A stretch of 10,850 nt of DNA from assembly GCA_013205645.1 (NCBI GenBank), contig JABMMH010000360.1:1-10850 (forward strand), read 5' to 3'. The notes under the pieces were generated by a model. It had not been told where the DNA came from and searched no databases. It saw nothing but the letters and a program-made list of their open reading frames with translations. A program made the translations under genes and the position numbers. Positions 5,688 through 10,850 of the stretch are shown piece by piece. Numbering within the stretch: the first letter of the stretch is position 1; every line of letters starts with the position of its first letter. Source of the stretch: Polaromonas sp. Lineage in GTDB: Bacteria; Pseudomonadota; Gammaproteobacteria; Burkholderiales; Burkholderiaceae_C.

Positions 5688-7058
5688 TTAAGCCCGATCA
5701 AGGTCTGCTGAGCACCCTTCAGACTCCGGCAACTGCCGGCTTGCCAGCACTTTGTCGATGCGCTTGCCGTCAAGGTCCAGCACCTCAAATCGCCAGCCGG
5801 CGCAATCAACGCATTCACCCACGCCCGGCAGTCGGCCTGAAACGCTTTGCAGCAGACCGGCCAAGGTGTTGTAGCGACTGCGCTCTTCTTCCGGCAGTTG
5901 CTTGATGTCCAGCCGCGCTTTGAGCTCTGACACCGGCATCACGCCGTCCAGCAACCAGCTGCCGTCAGGCCGCTGCGTCGCCCAAGCGCCGACCTCTGCG
6001 CCTGGCGGCAACTCACCGGTGATCGCCTCCAACATGTCCATCGGCGTGACCAGCCCCTGCACTACACCGTATTCGTCAACAACCAACAAGATGCGCGTTG
6101 AGCGTGCTCGGAACTGCTCCAGTAACTCCATGCCGCTGAGCGACTCGGGGACAAAAATGGCCGGCATCGCATACGCCCCGACGCGGTCGTCCACAGGCGC
6201 CACAGGCGCTGAAGCACCCTTGGTCAGGTCGCGTACCACCAGCAACACGGCGACCTTGACAACCCCCACCACGTCGTCGAGACCACCGCGGCACACCGGA
6301 TACCAAGAATGACCGCTGGCACTGGCTTTCTCAAGCGCTTGCGCCACCGTGTCACTGGCCTCCAGCCATTCAATCTCAGAACGCGGCAACATCAACGACG
6401 GCAGCAAGCGGTCGTCTAGCAAAAAGACGTTGCGCACCATCTGGTGCTCGTGTGCTTCGATCAGACCAGCGCTCACGCCCTCTTCCAAGCTGGCGGCGAT
6501 CTCTTCTTCCGTCACCGCGCGACTCGCTTCATTGTCAACACGCAGCAGCTTGAGCACCGCATGCGTGCTGAACGACAGCAAACGCACGAATGGCCGGGCC
6601 GCACTGGCGACCCACATCATGGGCCGCGACACCAGACGCGCCACGGTTTCAGGGTAAAGCTGGCCAATACGTTTGGGCACCAGCTCGCCAAAAACGATGG
6701 TCACGTAGGTGATGATGATGACGACGATCGCTGTTGCGGAAATATCGGAGGCGCGCAACGAGACGCCCCAAGTTTGGATCCACGCCGACAAACCGCCACT
6801 GAAAGCGGCCTCGCCGATGATGCCGTTGAGCATGCCGATCGAGGTGATGCCGACCTGCACCGACGACAAAAATTGCGTCGGGTTCTCCAGCAGACTCAGC
6901 GCCGCGTGAGAGCCTTTGTCACCCCCTTCAGCGGCCGCTACCAGCCTCGCTCTGCGGCTCGACGCCAGGGCCAACTCCGACATGGCAAAGACCCCGTTGA
7001 GCAGCGTCAACAGAGCAATCAGCAAAATATCCATGAATCCAGACGAAAATAAAGACAT
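5688..7058 (-). CDS. CNNM/CBS-domain membrane protein (hemolysin/CorC family)
   Basis: This inner-membrane protein of up to 456 residues belongs to the CNNM (DUF21)-CBS-CorC_C family, variously called hemolysin-related or divalent-cation efflux proteins. The membrane domain covers residues 1-165, with hydrophobic segments near 9-27, 64-86, 106-124 and 145-162, the family stretch NGVFAMSELALASSRRARL and the conserved FGELVPKR (123-130). TEEEIAASLEEGVSAGLIE (183-201) leads into a CBS pair: CBS1 about 218-280 (LPRSEIEWL) and CBS2 about 287-345 (RILLVVDEYGVVQGLVTP). The CorC/HlyC-type C-terminal domain follows (about 352-440). CBS pairs usually bind adenine nucleotides and gate Mg2+/Co2+ or other ion transport; the actual ion is unknown. 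The start is ATG 7058 or the in-frame ATG 7034 (residue 9); both have weak ribosome-binding sites. Divergent to apaH with almost no spacer, so its promoter must lie inside the apaH coding region. Family confidence is high; transport activity is inferred. Confidence 0.9.
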   Translation of the reverse strand: MSLFSSGFMDILLIALLTLLNGVFAMSELALASSRRARLVAAAEGGDKGSHAALSLLENPTQFLSSVQVGITSIGMLNGIIGEAAFSGGLSAWIQTWGVSLRASDISATAIVVIIITYVTIVFGELVPKRIGQLYPETVARLVSRPMMWVASAARPFVRLLSFSTHAVLKLLRVDNEASRAVTEEEIAASLEEGVSAGLIEAHEHQMVRNVFLLDDRLLPSLMLPRSEIEWLEASDTVAQALEKASASGHSWYPVCRGGLDDVVGVVKVAVLLVVRDLTKGASAPVAPVDDRVGAYAMPAIFVPESLSGMELLEQFRARSTRILLVVDEYGVVQGLVTPMDMLEAITGELPPGAEVGAWATQRPDGSWLLDGVMPVSELKARLDIKQLPEEERSRYNTLAGLLQSVSGRLPGVGECVDCAGWRFEVLDLDGKRIDKVLASRQLPESEGCSADLDRA

Positions 7059-7926
7059 GGCACTTTACTTCATTGGCGACCTCCAAGGCTGCCACGAGCC
7101 GCTGCAGCGTCTTTTGCAGCGCATCGACTTCTCACCCAGCCGCGACACCCTCTATCTGCTCGGCGACCTCGTCAACCGCGGACCTGAGTCACTCGCCGTG
7201 CTGCGAACGGTAGCGCAGCTCGGCGATTCAGCGCAAAGTTTGCTCGGCAACCATGACCTGCATTTACTCACTGTGGGCTATGGCCTGCGCAAGCAGCACA
7301 AGGGCGACACACTTGATGCGATCTTGCAGGCGCCCGACCGCGATGGCTTGCTCGACTGGGTGCGGCATCGGCACATGGCTCTGCACGTTCAGGGTTGGCT
7401 GATGGTGCATGCTGGCGTGCTGCCGCAATGGACCACAGCCCGCACGCTGGCCTTGGCAGCAGAAGTCGAGCACGCCTTGCGAGGCGCTCAGGCAGTTGAA
7501 TTTTTGAGCAGCATGTACGGCAACTCACCCGCCAGTTGGGACGACAGTCTGACCGGCCACGACCGCCTGCGCGTGATCGTCAACGCGCTAACGCGCTTGC
7601 GCTTTTGCACGCCGCAAGGCGTGATGGAGTTCAGCGCCAAAGGTTCAGCCGATGCAACACCGCTCGGCCACGTCCCTTGGTTCGATGTGCCGGGTCGGCT
7701 GACGGCTGACACACCTATCGCCTTCGGCCATTGGTCAACGGTTGGATTAGACGCACCTGAAGGCAAGCCTGTGATGCGCCAAAACACCTTGGCGTTGGAC
7801 ACCGGCTGTATTTGGGGGAACTGCTTGACAGCGGCGAAACTAAGTGAGGCGCCGGGCAGTGAACCGGGCGCGTTCGAACTGTTTTCAGTCGCTTGCGAAG
7901 CCATGCAAAAACACGCTGGGCATTAA
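7057..7926 (+). CDS. apaH: Symmetrical bis(5'-nucleosyl)-tetraphosphatase (diadenosine tetraphosphatase)
   Basis: This 289-residue cytoplasmic metallophosphoesterase splits Ap4A into two ADP and in other bacteria also removes Np4 caps from RNA 5' ends. The calcineurin-like metal motifs are all present: GDLQGC (7-12, Asp8), GDLVNRGP (36-43, Asp37) and GNHDLH (64-69, Asn65, His66). Then come MVHAGV (His118), FGHWSTVGL (His225) and LDTGCIWGN (248-255) near the C-terminus. Gln10 replaces the His seen in E. coli, a common natural variant in ApaH (GD-x-Q/H-GC). Length is close to the E. coli protein (about 280). ATG 7057 is the start because the protein begins MALYFIGD exactly as the family does; the open frame further upstream to 6916 is an antisense shadow of the CBS protein. 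Ribosome-binding signal is weak. It is followed one base later by a strong terminator. Confidence 0.95.
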   Translation: MALYFIGDLQGCHEPLQRLLQRIDFSPSRDTLYLLGDLVNRGPESLAVLRTVAQLGDSAQSLLGNHDLHLLTVGYGLRKQHKGDTLDAILQAPDRDGLLDWVRHRHMALHVQGWLMVHAGVLPQWTTARTLALAAEVEHALRGAQAVEFLSSMYGNSPASWDDSLTGHDRLRVIVNALTRLRFCTPQGVMEFSAKGSADATPLGHVPWFDVPGRLTADTPIAFGHWSTVGLDAPEGKPVMRQNTLALDTGCIWGNCLTAAKLSEAPGSEPGAFELFSVACEAMQKHAGH

Positions 7927-7956
7927 AAAACCCGGCGCCGCAAGGAGCCGGGTTTT
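7927..7956. terminator. Bidirectional intrinsic terminator between apaH and the DEAD-box helicase gene
   Basis: AAAACCCGGC (7927-7936) pairs perfectly with GCCGGGTTTT (7947-7956), giving a 10-bp stem with a 10-nt loop. On the + strand it ends in TTTT, and on the - strand it ends in a run of six T (complement of 7925-7930). It lies between the convergent stops at 7926 and 7971, so it serves apaH and the helicase gene at once. Confidence 0.92.
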
Positions 7957-7970
7957 GCAGCAAGCTTGGG

Positions 7971-9458
7971 TCAGCTTTCTTCGACAGCGGTCTTGAACAA
8001 GGCTGCGATTTTTTTCTTCGGCTTGATGTTGGCCGACACGCCACGTGGGCCTGCTGATTTAGCAGCGGCCTCCCAAGCTGGCAAGGCCTCCGCCGCCAAG
8101 GTCGACTCATAAGGCTTGTCAAAAAACGGATCGCGCGACATGTTCGACGGACGCGGTGTGTATTCGCGGCGCTCACGCGGCTCACGTGTTTCACGACGTT
8201 CACGCGAAACGGGCTGCTTCACACCCGGTTCATCCGGCTGGTCAGAACCTTCGGTCTCGCGGTACATCCGGCGGCCGTCGTTGATACGCCCCTGCACGCT
8301 GATGCGCGGCGTGTCTTCTTCAAACTCCATCGGCTCCAACTCAATCTTGGTCTTGATCAGCTTTTCAATGTCAGCCACCAAGCGGGTATCGCTCGGCGCC
8401 ACAAAGCTGACGGCCAAACCTGAAGCGCCGGCACGACCCGTGCGGCCGATGCGGTGCACATAGTCTTCGGCATTGAAAGGCACGTCGAAATTGAACACCG
8501 CCGGCACGTCTTTGATGTCCAGACCACGGGCCGCCACGTCGGTACAAACCAACAAGTCGACTTCGCCACTTTTGAAGGCTTCGAGCGCCTTCAAGCGCTC
8601 ATCTTGACTTTTGTCACCGTGCAAGGCGGTGGTCTTCAGACCTTCGCGTTCCAGCGAACGAGCCAAACGCGCGCAACCCAACTTGCTGTTGACGAACACG
8701 AAGGCTTGCTTCATGCCGCGGGCTGTCAGAATCTGGTGCAAGGCGCGACGCTTGTCGTCAGCGCCGACGCTGTAGAAGTGCTGCTCAACAGTCGATGCTG
8801 TGGCGTTAGAACGAGCGACTTCAATGGTCACCGGATCTTGCAAGTAGCTCGAAGCCAGCCGCTTGATCTCGGGCGAGAACGTCGCCGAAAACAACAAGGT
8901 GATGCGTTTTTTCGGCAGGTAGCTCAGGATGCGCTGCAGGTCGGGCAAAAAGCCGATGTCGAGCATGCGGTCGGCTTCGTCGAGCACAACGTATTCGACT
9001 TGGTTCAGGACGGCGTTTTTGGCTTCGATGTGGTCCAGCAAACGACCCGGCGTGGCCACCAGCACTTCAACGCCTTTTTTGAGCTCGGCGGTTTGTGGCT
9101 TCATGTCCATGCCACCAAAAACCACGGCGCTGCGCAGGTTGGTGTACTTGGCGTAGAGCTTGACCTGCTGCGCGACTTGATCGGCGAGTTCACGTGTTGG
9201 CAACAAGACCAAAGCGCGCACCGGATGCCGGGCTGGCGAGGTTGAAGCGTTTTCGTGCGCCATCATGCGCTGCAGCAACGGCAATGAAAAAGCAGCTGTT
9301 TTGCCGGTGCCGGTCTGGGCTGCGCCCATGACATCTTTGCCTTGCAAAACAACAGGAATAGCTTGCTCCTGGATCGGAGTCATGGACTCGTAGCCCATTT
9401 CGGCCACGGCGCGGGCCAGTGGTTCAGCCAGATTGAGAGTAGAAAAAGATGACGTCAT
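7971..9458 (-). CDS. rhlE: DEAD-box ATP-dependent RNA helicase, RhlE-like
   Basis: This 495-residue cytoplasmic RNA helicase unwinds short RNA duplexes in ribosome assembly or mRNA turnover. All motifs are visible: Q motif (F5 and MTPIQEQAIP), motif I AAQTGTGKT (46-54), Ia PTRELADQ (87-94), Ib TPGRLLDH (136-143), II DEAD (160-163), III SAT (191-193), V CTDVAARGLD (305-314) and VI HRIGRTGRAG (335-344). The helicase core ends near 370. A charged tail follows with five Arg-Glu-X triplets (419-433) and a lysine cluster KPKKK (479-483), typical of RhlE-type RNA-binding tails. The start ATG 9458 is chosen because AGGG sits 6 nt upstream; an in-frame ATG at 9491 would add 11 residues not typical of the family. 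It is divergent from the DUF4136-like lipoprotein and ends at the shared terminator. DEAD-box identity is certain; the RhlE subclass is likely. Confidence 0.93.
   Translation of the reverse strand: MTSSFSTLNLAEPLARAVAEMGYESMTPIQEQAIPVVLQGKDVMGAAQTGTGKTAAFSLPLLQRMMAHENASTSPARHPVRALVLLPTRELADQVAQQVKLYAKYTNLRSAVVFGGMDMKPQTAELKKGVEVLVATPGRLLDHIEAKNAVLNQVEYVVLDEADRMLDIGFLPDLQRILSYLPKKRITLLFSATFSPEIKRLASSYLQDPVTIEVARSNATASTVEQHFYSVGADDKRRALHQILTARGMKQAFVFVNSKLGCARLARSLEREGLKTTALHGDKSQDERLKALEAFKSGEVDLLVCTDVAARGLDIKDVPAVFNFDVPFNAEDYVHRIGRTGRAGASGLAVSFVAPSDTRLVADIEKLIKTKIELEPMEFEEDTPRISVQGRINDGRRMYRETEGSDQPDEPGVKQPVSRERRETREPRERREYTPRPSNMSRDPFFDKPYESTLAAEALPAWEAAAKSAGPRGVSANIKPKKKIAALFKTAVEES
8160..8204 (-). 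repeat. Five-fold 9-bp in-frame repeat encoding (Arg-Glu-X)5
   Basis: Within the helicase tail, residues 419-433 read RER-RET-REP-RER-REY. On the + strand TCACG recurs with period 9 at 8173, 8182, 8191 and 8200, while the more distal unit has diverged (TCGCG). The repeat is in frame, so gain or loss of a unit would keep the protein intact. It probably adds RNA-binding charge to the tail. Confidence 0.8.
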
Positions 9459-9464
9459 ATTTGA

Positions 9465-9468
9465 CCCT
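9465..9468 (-). promoter_or_regulatory. Ribosome-binding site deciding the helicase start
   Basis: On the - strand AGGG lies 6 nt before ATG 9458. The alternative ATG 9491 has AAAGGG only 2 nt away, which is too close. This supports the shorter 495-residue protein. Confidence 0.6.
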
Positions 9469-9477
9469 ATTGTCTCA

Positions 9478-9510
9478 TTCTGGCGCGCCATGCCCTTTGG
9501 CCGGCCAGAA
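9478..9510. repeat. Nested palindromes in the divergent helicase/lipoprotein intergenic region
   Basis: TTCTGGC (9478-9484) and GCCAGAA (9504-9510) are inverted arms. Inside them are two perfect 10-bp palindromes, TGGCGCGCCA (9481-9490) and TGGCCGGCCA (9498-9507), with centres 17 bp apart. The rest of the 110-bp gap 9459-9568 is non-coding and should carry promoters for both genes, although I see no convincing -35/-10 pair for either. Confidence 0.6.
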
Positions 9511-9528
9511 GCCCTGATTTTGCTTGCG

Positions 9529-9560
9529 CGACAGGAACCTTCTGAGCGGGCAGAATGTCG
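9529..9560 (+). repeat. Two-part hairpin just before the DUF4136-like lipoprotein start
   Basis: CGACA (9529-9533) pairs with TGTCG (9556-9560), and TTCTG (9540-9544) pairs with CAGAA (9551-9555). The inner loop is AGCGGG, and there is a 6-nt bulge on the 5' side. It ends 8 nt before ATG 9569, and no Shine-Dalgarno lies between. It could influence translation of the lipoprotein or be a protein-binding site. Confidence 0.4.
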
Positions 9561-9568
9561 TAATAATT

Positions 9569-10261
9569 ATGGCTATTGCACTGCACACTCATTCATTTTT
9601 TCACTTCAGCCGCGCCCGGCTGATCAGCGGCGCGCTGGTCTTGGTCGCGCTGCTGAGCGGTTGCGCCTCGCCGATCACCGCGCGGGTCAGCAGCTTTCAG
9701 CAGTGGCCGGCTGATGCGGCAGGTGCCAGTTTTGGTTTTCTGGCGCCAGCCGACCACACCCGGGCACTAGAGCAAGCGTCTTATGCCAGTTTGGTGGCCA
9801 CCGAGCTGGCCAAACAAGGCTTGCAAGCAGCGGCTAGCGGCCAGCCAGCGCGTATTTTGGTAGACATGAGTGTCAGCAGCCAGCTCGAAAATCGCAGTTA
9901 TTCAAGGCCGGTCTACCAAGACCAGTACATCTACCGCCCGGGTTTCCGCGATGCAGCCGGTCGGATTTATCCCGGCTACTGGATGCCAGACCCATTTGGG
10001 CCGCGCTATGTTGGCAACCAGCAATTGATGGAGACGGTTCAGGTCAGCAGTTTGCGACTGCGCTTGCTCGACACGCAAGGCCCTGCTGGCAGCTCACCGC
10101 GCACCGTCTTTGAATCCAACGCCACGCACGAAGGTCGTCCAAGCCCTTTGTCACCGGTGGTGCCTTATCTGGTGCGAGCGGTATTTGAAGGCTTCCCGGG
10201 TGCCAATGGCCGCGTTCAGGTGGTTCGCTTCAAGGCCGACACCGGCGAAGTGATCCGCTAG
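9569..10261 (+). CDS. DUF4136-like lipoprotein
   Basis: This 230-residue predicted lipoprotein has an N-terminal signal with Arg15 and Arg17, a hydrophobic core (LISGALVLVALL) and the lipobox LSGC, with Cys32 followed by Ala-Ser, which favours the outer membrane. The mature part resembles the DUF4136 family: an early SSFQQW stretch (41-46), an alanine-rich helix ending in VATELAKQGLQAAA (76-89), the strand ARILVDMSV (94-102) and a C-terminal region with LRLLDT and LVRAVFEGFPG. A Tyr/Pro/Gly-rich insert lies at about 111-152 (VYQDQYIYRPGF, GYWMPDPFGPRY). Function is unknown; related proteins are uncharacterised cell-envelope lipoproteins. ATG 9569 is chosen for the signal peptide; the upstream in-frame TTG 9524 would place 15 extra residues ahead of it. 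No Shine-Dalgarno is visible. Its TAG overlaps the stop of the convergent small membrane protein gene in CTAG (10258-10261). Confidence 0.82.
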   Translation: MAIALHTHSFFHFSRARLISGALVLVALLSGCASPITARVSSFQQWPADAAGASFGFLAPADHTRALEQASYASLVATELAKQGLQAAASGQPARILVDMSVSSQLENRSYSRPVYQDQYIYRPGFRDAAGRIYPGYWMPDPFGPRYVGNQQLMETVQVSSLRLRLLDTQGPAGSSPRTVFESNATHEGRPSPLSPVVPYLVRAVFEGFPGANGRVQVVRFKADTGEVIR

Positions 10262-10503
10262 TCAGCCCCAGCCGCTGGGACTGGCTGTGCTGGCAAAACA
10301 TGCGGCACATCTTTCACCAACCGCCAAGCAAACCAAGTGCCGAGCGCGGCGTTGATCAATGCAAAACCGCCAATCAGCAACATGCCGAAGGTGTTCAACG
10401 GCCGGTTTTGCACCAGCCATGCCAGCGCCATGGACAGTCCATTCAAGACCAGCATGATCCAAAAAAGCGGGTTGCGAGGCTGAAACAGCCGACTTAATTT
10501 CAT
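10258..10503 (-). CDS. Small two-helix membrane protein, unknown function
   Basis: This 81-residue protein is predicted to be an inner-membrane protein. It has a basic start (MKLSRLFQPR), a first hydrophobic helix (residues about 12-31, FWIMLVLNGLSMALAWLV), a short polar loop QNRPLN (32-37), a second helix (about 38-62, FGMLLIGGFALINAALGTWF) and a soluble Pro/Ala-rich tail (LPAQPVPAAGAD). The loop and tail charges do not decide the orientation. AGG sits 5 nt before ATG 10503. It lies 45 nt downstream of dcd on the same strand, so the two are probably co-transcribed. Its last codons contain an imperfect GC-rich hairpin (10263-10287) without a T-run. I do not recognise the family. It could be a conserved hypothetical of Burkholderiales. 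The reading frame is supported by the hydrophobic pattern and by the ribosome-binding site. Confidence 0.7.
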   Translation of the reverse strand: MKLSRLFQPRNPLFWIMLVLNGLSMALAWLVQNRPLNTFGMLLIGGFALINAALGTWFAWRLVKDVPHVLPAQPVPAAGAD

Positions 10504-10548
10504 GCGCGCCTATATTGACTTGTTCATCGTTGATGACTGTTGAGACTC

Positions 10549-10850
10549 TTACGCTTTGGGCAGCGTGACGCCGGTCTGACCCTGGTACTTACCACCGCGG
10601 TCTTTGTAGGAGACTTCGCAAACGTCGTCCGGGTCGCTTTCAAAGAACAAGACTTGCGCGCAGCCTTCACCGGCATAAATGCGCGCTGGCAACGGTGTGG
10701 TGTTTGAGAACTCCAACGTCACATAGCCTTCCCACTCGGGCTCGAACGGCGTCACGTTGACGATGATGCCGCAACGCGCGTAGGTGCTTTTGCCGAGGCA
10801 AATCGTCAGTACGTTGCGCGGAATGCGGAAGTATTCAAGCGTGCGCGCCA
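10549..10850 (-). CDS. dcd: dCTP deaminase, C-terminal part (cut by window edge)
   Basis: This is the C-terminal ~100 residues of dCTP deaminase, which converts dCTP to dUTP and ammonia to feed thymidylate synthesis; the enzyme is a cytoplasmic homotrimer. The open frame continues past the right edge and reads through a GTG at 10755 that is only an internal valine. Visible motifs are GKSTYARCGIIV, with the catalytic Ser and Arg of the S-x-x-A-R signature, and EWEGYVTLEFSNT, whose Glu in TLEF is the expected general base. The Gly/Gln-rich C-terminal flap KDRGGKYQGQTGVTLPKA closes over the nucleotide. The ending is typical of the roughly 188-residue proteins of Burkholderiales. It lies upstream of the small membrane protein gene on the same strand. 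A bifunctional dCTP deaminase/dUTPase is not excluded, but the C-terminus looks monofunctional. Confidence 0.94.
   Translation of the reverse strand, partial: ARTLEYFRIPRNVLTICLGKSTYARCGIIVNVTPFEPEWEGYVTLEFSNTTPLPARIYAGEGCAQVLFFESDPDDVCEVSYKDRGGKYQGQTGVTLPKA

Noticed and set aside
5120..5818. 232-codon open frame on the - strand across the lipoprotein
   Set aside because: It overlaps three better-supported genes, and its translation has no recognisable domain or signal.
6700..6730. GATGATGATGACGACGA simple repeat
   Set aside because: It is the complement of codons for the Ile/Val-rich membrane helix VVIIITYVT of the CBS protein, so it is explained by coding.
6444..7052. 202-codon open frame on the + strand opposite the CBS-domain protein
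   Set aside because: It is antisense to a clear CNNM domain, with a His/Arg/Gln-rich low-complexity translation and no family resemblance.
6916..7056. N-terminal extension of apaH
   Set aside because: ApaH proteins begin directly with M-x-x-Y-x-I-G-D. The extension is Ser/Ala-rich, unrelated to the family and antisense to the conserved start of the CBS protein.
8454..9245. 263-codon open frame on the + strand opposite the helicase
   Set aside because: It mirrors the helicase core, where all DEAD-box motifs are on the other strand, and its composition is that of a shadow frame.
9481..9507. AscI-like GGCGCGCC and FseI-like GGCCGGCC sites as a cloning-vector or assembly artefact
   Set aside because: They lie in a natural-looking divergent intergenic region between normal chromosomal genes, with no vector sequence around them, and such octamers are expected in GC-rich genomes.
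10755..10755. GTG start for a short 68-residue protein on the - strand
   Set aside because: The frame continues upstream to the window edge with the dCTP deaminase signature GKSTYARCG, so the GTG is an internal valine.

Overview
The window reads as a betaproteobacterial chromosome, most likely Burkholderiales and probably Comamonadaceae (Polaromonas/Rhodoferax-like). The reasons are the GC-rich coding sequence, the Bug-type receptors of the tripartite tricarboxylate transporter (TTT) family without their membrane partners, and the mix of housekeeping genes. This placement is inference from protein character; no rRNA or other phylogenetic marker is present. No mobile element, CRISPR array, tRNA or rRNA was recognised.

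Region 1 (1-4333, all + strand) is a tightly packed catabolic cluster. In order it holds the end of a Bug-type solute receptor, a D-2-hydroxyacid dehydrogenase (start overlaps the receptor stop in ATGA), a LigI-like amidohydrolase/lactonase, a second and clearly different Bug receptor, and a TauD/TfdA-type Fe(II)/2-oxoglutarate dioxygenase. Gaps are 53 nt or less, so this is probably one operon whose promoter lies upstream of the window. The two receptors would capture organic acids in the periplasm. The dioxygenase, lactonase and dehydrogenase would hydroxylate, hydrolyse and oxidise the compound or its products. The substrate cannot be read from sequence, and this is the part most likely to be an undescribed pathway.

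Region 2 (4334-5674) has an AT-rich leader (178 nt) with a candidate promoter and a perfect 8-bp hairpin. It is followed by an orphan response regulator of unusual order (N-terminal excisionase/MerR-like helix-turn-helix, C-terminal receiver) and a small lipoprotein of unknown function.

Region 3 (5688-7956) has two divergent genes whose start codons nearly touch: a CNNM/CBS-domain membrane protein of the CorC/hemolysin family (- strand) and ApaH, symmetrical diadenosine tetraphosphatase (+ strand). A strong bidirectional terminator follows apaH.

Region 4 (7971-10850) has an RhlE-like DEAD-box RNA helicase (- strand), a palindrome-rich divergent intergenic region, and a DUF4136-like lipoprotein (+ strand). 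The lipoprotein's stop codon overlaps that of a convergent small two-helix membrane protein (- strand). The 3' part of dcd (dCTP deaminase, - strand) runs off the right edge and lies just upstream of the small membrane protein gene. Regions 2-4 look like ordinary core genome.
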